A stretch of 11,428 nucleotides of DNA from an uncultured Eubacteriales bacterium (lineage in GTDB: Bacteria > Bacillota > Clostridia > Oscillospirales > Butyricicoccaceae): assembly GCA_934630445.1 (NCBI GenBank), contig CAKTWY010000079.1:1-11428 (forward strand), given 5' to 3'. A program made the position numbers and the translations under genes. This document shows, piece by piece, positions 1 to 6,298 of the stretch (positions are counted from its first letter, which is position 1; each line of letters opens with the position of its first letter). The notes beneath the pieces were generated by a model. It did no database searches and was not told where the DNA came from. It was given only the letters and a program-made list of their open reading frames with translations.

Positions 1-1
1 G

Positions 2-244
2 TATGAAGGTCTTCCGGTATTGAAGGCGGCGCTCAACATCGATTCAATCAAAAACGACGCCAACTACACCGCTGTGATGAACACCCTCCCCTATCTTTGG
101 ACGCCGCGCTATGTGTATCGCGCTGGCCAGCCGAAGACCATTCTCACCACGGCGTTCGAGGACGTCATGCTGAACAACACCGATATCGCGGCAACGCTCG
201 ACGCCGCACAGAAAGAGGCCGAGGACTGGGTCGCCCAGCAGTAG
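2..244 (+). CDS. ABC transporter extracellular solute-binding protein, C-terminal part (5' truncated)
   Basis: The frame is open from the first bases of the window and ends in TAG at 242-244, giving the last 80 residues of a protein whose start lies outside. The fragment has features common at the end of family 1 (sugar or oligosaccharide) solute-binding proteins: a Pro/Trp/Tyr-rich stretch (LPYLWTPRYVY), then an alpha-helical end with the pattern AATLDAAQKEAEDWVAQQ, which resembles the closing helix of such lipoproteins. By family these bind sugars outside the membrane and deliver them to an ABC permease. The signal peptide and lipobox would be upstream and cannot be seen. An internal TTG at 20 is not needed as a start, because the frame runs on upstream of it. 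The family call rests on a short fragment; the substrate cannot be told. Confidence 0.6.
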   Translation, partial: YEGLPVLKAALNIDSIKNDANYTAVMNTLPYLWTPRYVYRAGQPKTILTTAFEDVMLNNTDIAATLDAAQKEAEDWVAQQ

Positions 245-276
245 GCAGCACTTTTTGAAAAACAGGTTGGGCATCA

Positions 277-316
277 AAAGCCGGCTTACGGTAGGCACCT
301 GCCGTAAGCCGGCTTT
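277..316 (+). terminator. Rho-independent terminator-like hairpin after the solute-binding protein
   Basis: A perfect 15-bp stem is formed by 277-291 (AAAGCCGGCTTACGG) and 302-316, with a 10-nt loop. It lies 33 bases after the TAG of the preceding gene. The T-run after the stem is short (CTTTATAC), so the termination strength is uncertain. The flanking A-run (276-279) would give a T-run on the other strand. Confidence 0.75.
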
Positions 317-340
317 ATACATGCTGCTCTCTCTGAAAAA

Positions 341-375
341 TTGTTCTTTTTCCTCAGCCGCGCGCATGCTATAAT
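341..375 (+). promoter_or_regulatory. Extended -10 promoter for tam
   Basis: A perfect TATAAT lies at 370-375 and is preceded by TG at 367-368, giving the extended -10 TGCTATAAT. There is no good -35 at the right distance: TTGTTC at 341-346 is 23 bases away, too far. An extended -10 often makes up for a poor -35. The predicted transcript start is near 382, leaving a leader of about 115 nt before the ATG at 497. Confidence 0.65.
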
Positions 376-381
376 AATGTA

Positions 382-488
382 GCAGAGCAGCCGCGGCTTT
401 ATCTGCACAGGATAGGAGCGGTCGCACACCCTGCAGCAAAACTTTTTTCAGCAAAGTCGAGCTATACCATCCAAGCTCTGCGGAGGGG
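382..488 (+). promoter_or_regulatory. tam 5' leader with competing inverted repeats next to the ribosome binding site
   Basis: GCAGAGC (382-388), at the predicted 5' end of the transcript, is perfectly complementary to GCTCTGC (475-481), which directly abuts the ribosome binding site GGAGGGG (482-488). The same 3' segment can instead form a local hairpin, GAGCT (459-463) with AGCTC (474-478). AGCCGCGGCT (389-398) is self-complementary. The pairings are visible; any regulatory role is inference, and no known riboswitch class was recognised. Confidence 0.3.
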
Positions 489-496
489 AAACTGAC

Positions 497-1270
497 ATGT
501 CTGAATGGAACGCAGCTTTGTATATGAAATTCGGCGATGCGCGCACACAGCCCGCTTCCGATCTTGCCGCGCGCATCCCGCTTGATACGCCTGAAAAGAT
601 CATCGACATCGGCTGCGGCGCGGGGAACAGCACCGCTGTGCTTGCGCAGCGGTTTCCGCAGGCTGACATTCTCGGTGTGGACTGCTCGGAAGAAATGATC
701 GCTGCGGCGAAAAAAGCACACCCGGCACTGGCGTTTGCCTTGCTCGACGCACAAAGTGAACTTTCGCGCCTGCGCACGGAATACGACGTCGTTTTTTCAA
801 ACGCATGTATCCAGTGGATTCCGGATCATACAAATCTCCTGCCAAAGATGTTCTCCCTGCTGCGGCCCGGCGGCGTGATGGCGCTGCAAGTTCCCGCAAA
901 CGGCAGCGCGCCGCTCTACCGTGCGATCGAGGAGGAAGCTGCAAGCGGAAAATGGGCCTTTTCCCACGCTGCGCATGAAACAAACGGGATTCTTCTTCCC
1001 GGCGAATATTTCAATATTCTCTCAGGGCTTACGGACGATTTTTCTATCTGGGAGACGGTTTACTATCACCGTATGCCGTCGCACAGCGCGCTGCTCGACT
1101 GGGTGCGCGCAACGCGGCTGCGCCCTTATCTTGCCGCGCTCTCCGCTTCGGAAGGAGCGGCCTTTGAGCGTGCGATTCTTGAAAGAATTGTGCCTGTTTA
1201 TCCGGTGCAGACAAACGGAGAGATTATTTTCCGCTTCCGGCGGCTGTTTCTTATGGCGGCGAAGCGATAA
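497..1270 (+). CDS. tam: Trans-aconitate 2-methyltransferase
   Basis: By family this cytosolic enzyme uses S-adenosylmethionine to methylate trans-aconitate, a by-product of cis-aconitate that inhibits aconitase, so it acts as a metabolite-damage enzyme. The 257-residue product is close to the length of E. coli Tam (about 252) and resembles it along its whole length as I recall it: an N-terminal MSEWNAALYMKF, the SAM-binding loop IDIGCGAGNS at residues 36-45, the acidic residue D62 that binds the ribose, the segment SNACIQWIPDH (101-111), a LLRPGGVMALQVP strand-turn (121-133), and a YYHRMPSH motif followed by DWVRATRLRP. The ATG at 497 is chosen because GGAGGGG (482-488) sits 8 bases before it. 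The gene has its own promoter and is flanked by hairpins on both sides, so it is probably monocistronic. A related class I methyltransferase with another substrate is possible but less likely. Confidence 0.85.
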   Translation: MSEWNAALYMKFGDARTQPASDLAARIPLDTPEKIIDIGCGAGNSTAVLAQRFPQADILGVDCSEEMIAAAKKAHPALAFALLDAQSELSRLRTEYDVVFSNACIQWIPDHTNLLPKMFSLLRPGGVMALQVPANGSAPLYRAIEEEAASGKWAFSHAAHETNGILLPGEYFNILSGLTDDFSIWETVYYHRMPSHSALLDWVRATRLRPYLAALSASEGAAFERAILERIVPVYPVQTNGEIIFRFRRLFLMAAKR

Positions 1271-1297
1271 ACAGTTTCTCCTATACCGTCAAACATC

Positions 1298-1346
1298 AAA
1301 ATACGCGCACACGCCGCGGCTTCTCGCCGGCATGTGCGCGTATTTT
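1298..1346. terminator. Bidirectional terminator between convergent tam and GNAT genes
   Basis: The arms 1298-1311 (AAAATACGCGCACA) and 1333-1346 are perfectly complementary over 14 bp. The stem continues after one mismatch with GCCG (1313-1316) and CGGC (1328-1331), leaving an 11-nt loop. The TTTT at the 3' end of the right arm and the AAAA at the 5' end of the left arm give T-runs on both strands. The hairpin ends 17 bases from the stop of the minus-strand gene. Confidence 0.85.
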
Positions 1347-1363
1347 CATTTGTGTCAGAAATA

Positions 1364-1906
1364 TCAATTGATTTTCCAGATTTTCGGCTTCATGGCGCCG
1401 TTGCTGTACTTTTTGAAAAACAGGGCGAATTCAGCCGCGTCAAACACGCCGTTTTGTATCAGGATCTCCTGTTTTTTATTTCCAAGTTCGATCAGAAAAC
1501 CGGTCGGCGCATATCCATTGCGCTGATAAAACGCTTTGCGTCTGACACGCTGGACGATGTCAGGCACATCCTCGTCGCACCGCTCGATCGAAACAAGGAT
1601 CTTATGATCAGGATACCTGGACCGAATTTTGTCCAGCATGCCGCTTCCATAGCCTTTTGCGCGCACCGCCTCGTCGACCGCCAGGAACATTACGAACGCC
1701 AAACCGTCAACCGCAGCCACATAAGCGAAGCCGCAAAGCGCATCCCCGTCATGAAAGGTCAGCAGTTCCGTGTCCGCGCGCTTTGCCATGAGCCGCATCA
1801 TCCAAAACGGCATGCGGTCTTCTTTCTGAAAAGAGGCGGTATAAATATCCTTCACGCTCCGCCTGCGTGCGCGCTCCCCTGTGCCGGTCCTCACACACAG
1901 TTCCAT
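1364..1906 (-). CDS. GNAT family N-acetyltransferase
   Basis: The 180-residue product has the GCN5-related acetyltransferase fold. There is a central pair of beta strands (DALCGFAYVAAVDGLAFVMFL, split at about residues 55-75), then the acetyl-CoA pyrophosphate-binding motif A, VRAKGYGSGM (81-90; R82, G85, G87), and the motif B region AFYQRNGY (125-132). By family it moves an acetyl group from acetyl-CoA to an amine; the substrate cannot be predicted. The start is well set by AGGAGG (complement of 1914-1919), 7 bases before the ATG. The gene has its own promoter (1968-1996), is separate from the operon upstream on the same strand, and converges with tam. The C-terminal 40 residues are less conserved looking and end in a basic tail, KPKIWKIN. 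Confidence 0.8.
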   Translation of the reverse strand: MELCVRTGTGERARRRSVKDIYTASFQKEDRMPFWMMRLMAKRADTELLTFHDGDALCGFAYVAAVDGLAFVMFLAVDEAVRAKGYGSGMLDKIRSRYPDHKILVSIERCDEDVPDIVQRVRRKAFYQRNGYAPTGFLIELGNKKQEILIQNGVFDAAEFALFFKKYSNGAMKPKIWKIN

Positions 1907-1967
1907 ACCCGTTCCTCCTGCCTGCCGTCAAAGTCCGGCTGCCGGGGCTTTTGTCATATAGTAATCG

Positions 1968-1996
1968 ATTTTACCACAAACCGCAGGGCGTATCAA
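1968..1996 (-). promoter_or_regulatory. Sigma-A-type promoter of the GNAT gene
   Basis: On the minus strand, TTGATA (1996-1991) and TAAAAT (1973-1968) are separated by exactly 17 bases. The predicted start near 1961 leaves a leader of about 55 nt. The 141-base gap between the GNAT and the oxidoreductase has no strong hairpin; there is only a weak 4-bp stem around 2004-2025 before a T-run, so read-through from the upstream operon is possible. Confidence 0.75.
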
Positions 1997-2047
1997 GCAA
2001 AAAAGCAATCAGCGGCACTTTTTCCGATCCGCCCTCCCGCATCCCGG

Positions 2048-3325
2048 TTATTCCTGCCCGGCCGCATGGAAGCGGTCAAGATACTTTTTCATATCCACCA
2101 CGGTGTTGGTGTGCCTGGCCTCCTCGGCGGCAAAGCACATCAAATGGCTCTGCACGGAATTGTCGATGGAAGAAAGCATCGGCGTGCCATCCTGCTCCAT
2201 TGCGACAAAGCTGTCGATCAGGCCGAAGTCGCCGCCGCCATGGGCATATTCATTGCGGATGACGCCCGTCACATCGATGAGCTCCTTCTCACGCGTTTCA
2301 AAGCTCATCACCTCGATCTGGTTTGTGCCCATGTTCGCGCGGATCTCGCCGCGCGTGCCCATGATGCGGATCGTGCGGCTGGAACCATAATCGGTAAACG
2401 CGGACATATTGAAGCACGCCGTCACACCGCCGGCAAACTCCAGGATCGTCGACTGATGGTCGCACACGTCGTTGTCGCAGCGGTACACGCACCTGCCGTA
2501 CGGCCCCTCGCGGAGAGCTTTCAAGCGCCCTTCCATCGAAATATCCGACGTTATGACGGTGATGGGCCACTCCGTTTTTTCCATGTCGAGGTAGATCGTG
2601 GCAGCGCTGTAAGCGCAGGTATCTTTATATTTGCAGTCCAGGCAGCGCGCGGCGCTCCCCTCCGGCGCATTTTCGGGCCGGAAGTGCTGCAGGCTGCCGA
2701 AAGAGGCGACCCTGGTGCAGTCTGCACCGACGAGAAAGAGCAGGATATCCATATCATGGCAGGATTTGGCCAGGATGATGGGACTCGTATCCTCCTCGCG
2801 CCGCCAGTTTCCGCGCACATAGCTGTGGGCCATATGCCACCAGCCGATATTCTCGTTATGCACGATGTTCATCAGCTTGCCGATCCGGCCGCTCTGGATC
2901 AGCTCCCTGAGCTTTGTGAAAAAGGGCGTGTAGCGCAGCACATGGCACACCGCCGCCGTGCGGCCCGTTTTATGCGACACCTGTGCGACGCGCGCGCACT
3001 CCTCCGGGCGCTCGGACACGGGCTTTTCCATCAGCACATCGTAGCCCGCCTCCATCGCAGCGCACGCGGGATCGACATGCTGCCTGTCCTGCGTGGCGAC
3101 CAGCACGGCGTCGGCGTCGATGTGTGCGGCGAGAGCGTCGCGCCAGTCGCTGAAGACATTCTCCGGCGGGATGTCGTATTCCTTTGCAAAGGCAAGGCGC
3201 CGCTCCTCGATCGGCTCGGCCACCGCGACCATTTTGAGCTTCTCCGGGAAGAGCTTGGAATACGGGGCGTATGCGTGCATCCCGCGTGCCCCTGCGCCGA
3301 AGCAGATCATCTTTACCTGTTTCAT
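2048..3325 (-). CDS. Gfo/Idh/MocA family NAD(P)-dependent oxidoreductase
   Basis: The 425-residue product has an N-terminal Rossmann fold with the dinucleotide-binding GAGARG (residues 10-15), the nicotinamide-contacting EKP (100-102), and a catalytic-type segment AKSCHDMD (186-193; K187, H190). By family it oxidises or reduces a hydroxyl of a sugar, inositol or similar polyol with NAD(H) or NADP(H) in the cytosol; the substrate is unknown. Six cysteines (C228, C231, C237, C279, C283, C288) sit in the C-terminal domain and may bind metal or stabilise the fold. The start at 3325 is set by AAGGAGG about 8 bases upstream and by similarity of the next residues to the start of its neighbour. A longer open frame upstream (to 3496) is out of frame with the remnant there and has no support. 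The gene is last in the minus-strand operon and starts one base after the stop of the remnant gene, so the two are probably translationally coupled. Confidence 0.88.
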   Translation of the reverse strand: MKQVKMICFGAGARGMHAYAPYSKLFPEKLKMVAVAEPIEERRLAFAKEYDIPPENVFSDWRDALAAHIDADAVLVATQDRQHVDPACAAMEAGYDVLMEKPVSERPEECARVAQVSHKTGRTAAVCHVLRYTPFFTKLRELIQSGRIGKLMNIVHNENIGWWHMAHSYVRGNWRREEDTSPIILAKSCHDMDILLFLVGADCTRVASFGSLQHFRPENAPEGSAARCLDCKYKDTCAYSAATIYLDMEKTEWPITVITSDISMEGRLKALREGPYGRCVYRCDNDVCDHQSTILEFAGGVTACFNMSAFTDYGSSRTIRIMGTRGEIRANMGTNQIEVMSFETREKELIDVTGVIRNEYAHGGGDFGLIDSFVAMEQDGTPMLSSIDNSVQSHLMCFAAEEARHTNTVVDMKKYLDRFHAAGQE

Positions 3326-3326
3326 A

Positions 3327-3551
3327 TTATTGTCCTCCTTCACAAATAAACAATGCTTCTTCCTTTTCAACTGCCTTCTCGTAACGCCGGGTATATTCCC
3401 CAACATCCACCACCGTGCCGCTGCGCCGCGCGGCGACCGGCTCCGCCACCGCGGCAATCTGAAGCTTCTGCGGATACTCCTCAGCGTAAGGCGCATACGC
3501 GTTCATCCCCCGCGCGCCCGCGCCCAGAACGATCATACGAATTGGCGGCAT
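3327..3551 (-). pseudogene. Internally deleted Gfo/Idh/MocA oxidoreductase (74-codon in-frame remnant)
   Basis: The frame encodes 74 residues. Residues 1-43 are a clear paralog of the start of the next gene: 25 of 43 positions are identical without gaps, including GAGARGM and the AYAPY segment, with VAEP just beyond. Residues 46-57 (TVVDVGEYTRRY) match the last part of the same neighbour (TVVDMKKYLDRF, its residues 408-419). About 360 residues between these two parts are missing, with the frame kept across the junction near residues 43-45. The catalytic Lys/His region and the EKP motif are gone, so no enzyme activity is expected. The ATG at 3551 has a purine-rich ribosome binding site (AGGAAGGGGG) about 7 bases upstream. 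The end of the frame carries the ribosome binding site of the intact oxidoreductase, and its TAA lies one base before that ATG. It looks like a decayed tandem duplicate; an assembly collapse between the two paralogs is the main alternative. Confidence 0.8.
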
Positions 3552-3590
3552 ATCGTACCCCCTTCCTCTTTCGCGCACCGGTGAGCGCGC

Positions 3591-4901
3591 TCACTCCGGC
3601 TGTTTCTGATAAATCGGGTTTGTGACGACGACCGGCAGGCGGGCCGGATGCTGGCCGCCGCGCCACACCTCCGCACGCCAGAAGAGGTCCCCTCCGCGCG
3701 CGGCGACGTGCAGGGCAAGCTCGCACTCCCCGTCGCTGGCGATCTCAAGCGTGCGCACAGCCGACACCAGGCGCAGGACGTCGCCGCGCGACAGGCCCTG
3801 TGCCCGGGCGCAGAGCGCCGTCTCTCCGTCAAACGCCGCCTCTTCGCCCATGATGCAGCCGCCGTACGTCATCTCGACCGTCGGCGCGTGCGGAGAGAGC
3901 GCGACGTAGCAGTTCCCGGCGCGTATGGCCTGCATCAGGTCCGATGCGCCGCGTGACATGGCGTAAACACACGTCGTCGGCACGCCGACCATGCGCGCCC
4001 AGTCCGCGCAGTGAAAATCGCTCCCACCGACGATATTCACCCGCCTGCCGCGCACAAGCGCCTCATGCCACCAGGCAAAGCACGCCTCGTTCCCCTCCGG
4101 GCTGTTGCCGCCGTTCATGAGCTCCACGCAGTCAAAGGCGAGATCGTCAAACCCCCACTGCCAAGCGCAGGAATTGCCGAACGGATGGTTGATGGAAACG
4201 ATCGCGCCTTTGCTGCGCGCCGCGCGCAGCTTTTCACGCGTCTGCTCCCCGGTGTTGGTATAAAACGGGCCGTCAAACGCACGCCTGACGCCCAAAAGAC
4301 AGGCATGTCCTTTAAAATGCGTCCATTCCACGCCAGGCAGAACCGTCAGATCCGGCCGCTGGGGCAAAGCGTCGTTGTGCGCATAATTGTTGTGATCGGT
4401 AATAAAAATAAAATCCAGGCCGTTTTTGACCGCCGTATGCGCGAGTTCCTCCGGCGTGAGATTCCCATCCGAGCCGGTCGTATGCATGTGCAGGTCCCCG
4501 CGGTAGAGCGCGCGCTCCTTCATCGTAAAGGTGAGCTCATACCGCACGTGCACACCGCCCGGCGCGACCACATACGCACCGACAATGATGCCCCATGTTC
4601 CCGGCGTGAGCGCCGCGCGCGCATATCCGGGCGACGCGTCATACTCCGACACCCAGATGTGCGCGCGGTCGGAACCCGAGGAGCCGATATATCCGCCCCC
4701 AGGCGCGGTAAGCGCGAGGTCGATGATATTTTGTTCAACGCTTTTCACGCCGCGGGCGGTCTCCTCGCGCACCCGGCGCTCATAGGCGTAGCGCACGTCG
4801 AGGCGCGCCGCGCCCTCGGGCATGTCGAAGGGCACTTCAAAGTAAAGCCCCTCGCGCTCCGGCGCAATATCAATCTCTTTGACGACGGTATATGTATCCA
4901 T
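3591..4901 (-). CDS. PHP-domain metallohydrolase, CehA/McbA type
   Basis: The 436-residue product has a beta-rich N-terminal domain (about residues 1-130), then a PHP (polymerase and histidinol phosphatase) domain with its metal ligands: GDLHMHTTGSDG (135-146; H138, H140, D145), ITDHNN (167-172; D169, H170), E192 and H199 around GVEWTHFKGHA, H239 in SINHPFG, and GGSDFHC (292-298; D295, H297). By family these enzymes hydrolyse phosphoester or related bonds with two or three metal ions; the CehA/McbA branch has varied substrates. A beta-sandwich-like C-terminal end follows (about 350-436). There is no signal peptide, so the protein is probably cytosolic. The ATG at 4901 is preceded by GGAGGG at about 7 bases, lying in the 16-base gap after the ROK gene. 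The neighbours suggest a role in handling a sugar or polyol derivative, perhaps a phosphorylated one, but this is inference. Confidence 0.82.
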   Translation of the reverse strand: MDTYTVVKEIDIAPEREGLYFEVPFDMPEGAARLDVRYAYERRVREETARGVKSVEQNIIDLALTAPGGGYIGSSGSDRAHIWVSEYDASPGYARAALTPGTWGIIVGAYVVAPGGVHVRYELTFTMKERALYRGDLHMHTTGSDGNLTPEELAHTAVKNGLDFIFITDHNNYAHNDALPQRPDLTVLPGVEWTHFKGHACLLGVRRAFDGPFYTNTGEQTREKLRAARSKGAIVSINHPFGNSCAWQWGFDDLAFDCVELMNGGNSPEGNEACFAWWHEALVRGRRVNIVGGSDFHCADWARMVGVPTTCVYAMSRGASDLMQAIRAGNCYVALSPHAPTVEMTYGGCIMGEEAAFDGETALCARAQGLSRGDVLRLVSAVRTLEIASDGECELALHVAARGGDLFWRAEVWRGGQHPARLPVVVTNPIYQKQPE

Positions 4902-4917
4902 TCCATTTCCCTCCGGC

Positions 4918-6141
4918 TTATACTTCAAGCGTATCTGCAAAATGCCGCAGGATGAGCGCCGCGCCGCCGAACGCCCCCTGCAGCTCGGCGAAGCTCGCCG
5001 CTTCGATGACCGTGTCCGCCGTGGATTTGGGATAAGCGCGCTCATTGGCCAGGGCGAGCAGCTTTTCACGGATATAAGGCGAGCGCCGGAACACCTCTCC
5101 GGCCAGGACGACCGTCTCTGGGTTATAAAGGGTGATGATATTCACAAGCCCCACGCCCACATAGCCGCAGTACCGGTCCGCCACGCGCCGGGCGAGCGCG
5201 TCGCCCTGCTCGACCGCGTCAAGGAGCATATCCAGCGTCAGCTCGTCAAAATCCGTAAGGCGCGCGGCCAGCATGGAACGCTCGCCGCATTTAAGCGCGT
5301 ACACCGCGTCGCGCAGCAGCTTTTTCTTCGAAGCCATGGCCTCAAGGCAGCCGTAATTGCCGCAGTTGCAGCGCTCGCCCGCAAGGTCGATGATCATATG
5401 CCCCACCTCGCACGAGACGCCCGTACAGCCGCGGTAAGCGTGTGAATTGACAATGAACCCGCCGCCAATTCCCACAAAATTCGCCAGCAGGCAGAACACG
5501 CTCCCTGCCTTTGCCGCTTTGCCGAAAAACGCTTCAGCAAGGCCGGCGCCCACAGCGTCTTTTTCAAAATAGGTCGGGATACCCGTTTTTTCACGCACCA
5601 TGCGCGTGATCTCCACATCCTCCCAGCCGGGAAAGTTCGGCGGGCTGAGCATGCGCTCCTTTTCATAATCGTACGGCCCGGCGGAAACCAGGCCGATACC
5701 GAGCACGCGCTCGCGCGCGATGCCCGTGGCGTCGAGCGCGCGGTCGACAAACCTGCCGATATGCCCGAGCGTCATCGCCGGTCCCTCGGCACAGTCGAGC
5801 TCTGTCTCCTCCGACCAGAGGCACCTGGCCGTGAAATCCGTCAGTACGCCGATCAGACGGTCGGTCCTGAGCTCCAGACCGATGATATAGTGACACGCCG
5901 GCGCGACGGACAGATAGTGCGGCCGCCGCCCGCCGCCGGAGGGCGCGCCCGCAGTCTCGACAATCTATCCTGCCGCGATAAGCGCGCTGGTGATGTTCGT
6001 AATGCTCGCAAGCGTCAGGCCCGTGAGCTGTGAAAGCTCCCTGCGTGTGATCAGGCTGTTTTTCAAAACGCACTCAAACACGCTGCGGATGTTGAGGTTT
6101 TTCATTTTTTCGCTGTTGAGCTGATAAAGGGCGGTATCCAT
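4918..6141 (-). pseudogene. ROK family (NagC/XylR-type) transcriptional repressor interrupted by an in-frame TAG
   Basis: Codons 1-58 encode a winged helix-turn-helix domain (RRELSQLTGLTLASITNITS, about 33-52). Codon 59 is TAG (5967-5965). The same frame then continues without another stop to TAA at 4920-4918, encoding the usual linker (GGGRRP, 69-74) and a ROK domain with the zinc site CNCGNYGCLE (about codons 258-267), a preceding EVGHM (about 245-249), and LVNIITLYNPETVVLAGE. The total of 407 codons fits full-length ROK repressors. The usual phosphate-binding loop is degenerate (IIGLELRTDRLIGV), which fits a sugar-sensing repressor rather than a sugar kinase. The ATG at 6141 has GGGAGG about 8 bases upstream. 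TAG ends two other genes here (the solute-binding protein and comM), so it is a genuine stop. Translation may restart at codon 123 (ATG at 5775, with GAGGGA 6 bases upstream), giving a 285-residue fragment without the DNA-binding domain. It is the first gene of its operon and probably controlled it. Confidence 0.85.
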
Positions 6142-6171
6142 CGCACATCCTCCCTGCATATCCGCCCGGCA

Positions 6172-6185
6172 CTGCACCCGTGCAG
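6172..6185. repeat. Small palindrome in the ROK leader
   Basis: CTGCAC (6172-6177) and GTGCAG (6180-6185) are perfect inverted repeats around a CC centre, 31 bases upstream of the ROK start codon. This could be an operator half or a short leader hairpin; in this GC-rich DNA a 6-bp arm can also occur by chance. Confidence 0.3.
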
Positions 6186-6226
6186 GACGCACGCGGGTCA
6201 GGAACCGCGCACTTCCGCCGGTGAGC

Positions 6227-6243
6227 AATGCGCCGGGCGCATT
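6227..6243. promoter_or_regulatory. 17-bp perfect palindrome, candidate operator of the ROK operon
   Basis: AATGCGCC (6227-6234) and GGCGCATT (6236-6243) are perfect inverted repeats around one base. The site lies about 20-37 bases downstream of the predicted transcript start (near 6264) and 86 bases upstream of the ROK start codon, a typical place for a repressor site. Assignment to the ROK protein rests only on position and symmetry. Confidence 0.45.
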
Positions 6244-6270
6244 TTGTCCGCCGCGGGGTTATCTGTTTCT

Positions 6271-6298
6271 ATTATAACAAAAAAGCAGGCCAAAGCAA
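6271..6298 (-). promoter_or_regulatory. Promoter of the ROK-PHP-oxidoreductase operon
   Basis: On the minus strand a perfect TATAAT (6276-6271) has TG one base upstream, making an extended -10 (TGTTATAAT). TTGCTT (6298-6293) lies 16 bases upstream as a weak -35. The predicted start is near 6264, giving a leader of about 120 nt. Confidence 0.7.

Noticed and set aside
341..346. TTGTTC as the -35 of the tam promoter
   Set aside because: The distance to TATAAT is 23 bases; the extended -10 is the better explanation of promoter function.
44..754. 236-codon open frame on the minus strand across the tam promoter region
   Set aside because: It crosses the solute-binding protein end, a terminator, a promoter and the start of tam; there is no support for a protein.
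1334..3349. 671-codon open frame on the plus strand
   Set aside because: It runs antisense to the GNAT and oxidoreductase genes, which have clear family motifs and ribosome binding sites. Long antisense frames are expected in GC-rich DNA.
4011..4955. 314-codon open frame on the plus strand
   Set aside because: It is antisense to the PHP gene, has no ribosome binding site and no recognisable motifs.
5965..5967. Amber recoding such as pyrrolysine insertion in the ROK gene
   Set aside because: TAG is the normal stop of the solute-binding protein and of comM in this window, and ROK repressors are not known to use a recoded residue at the domain linker.
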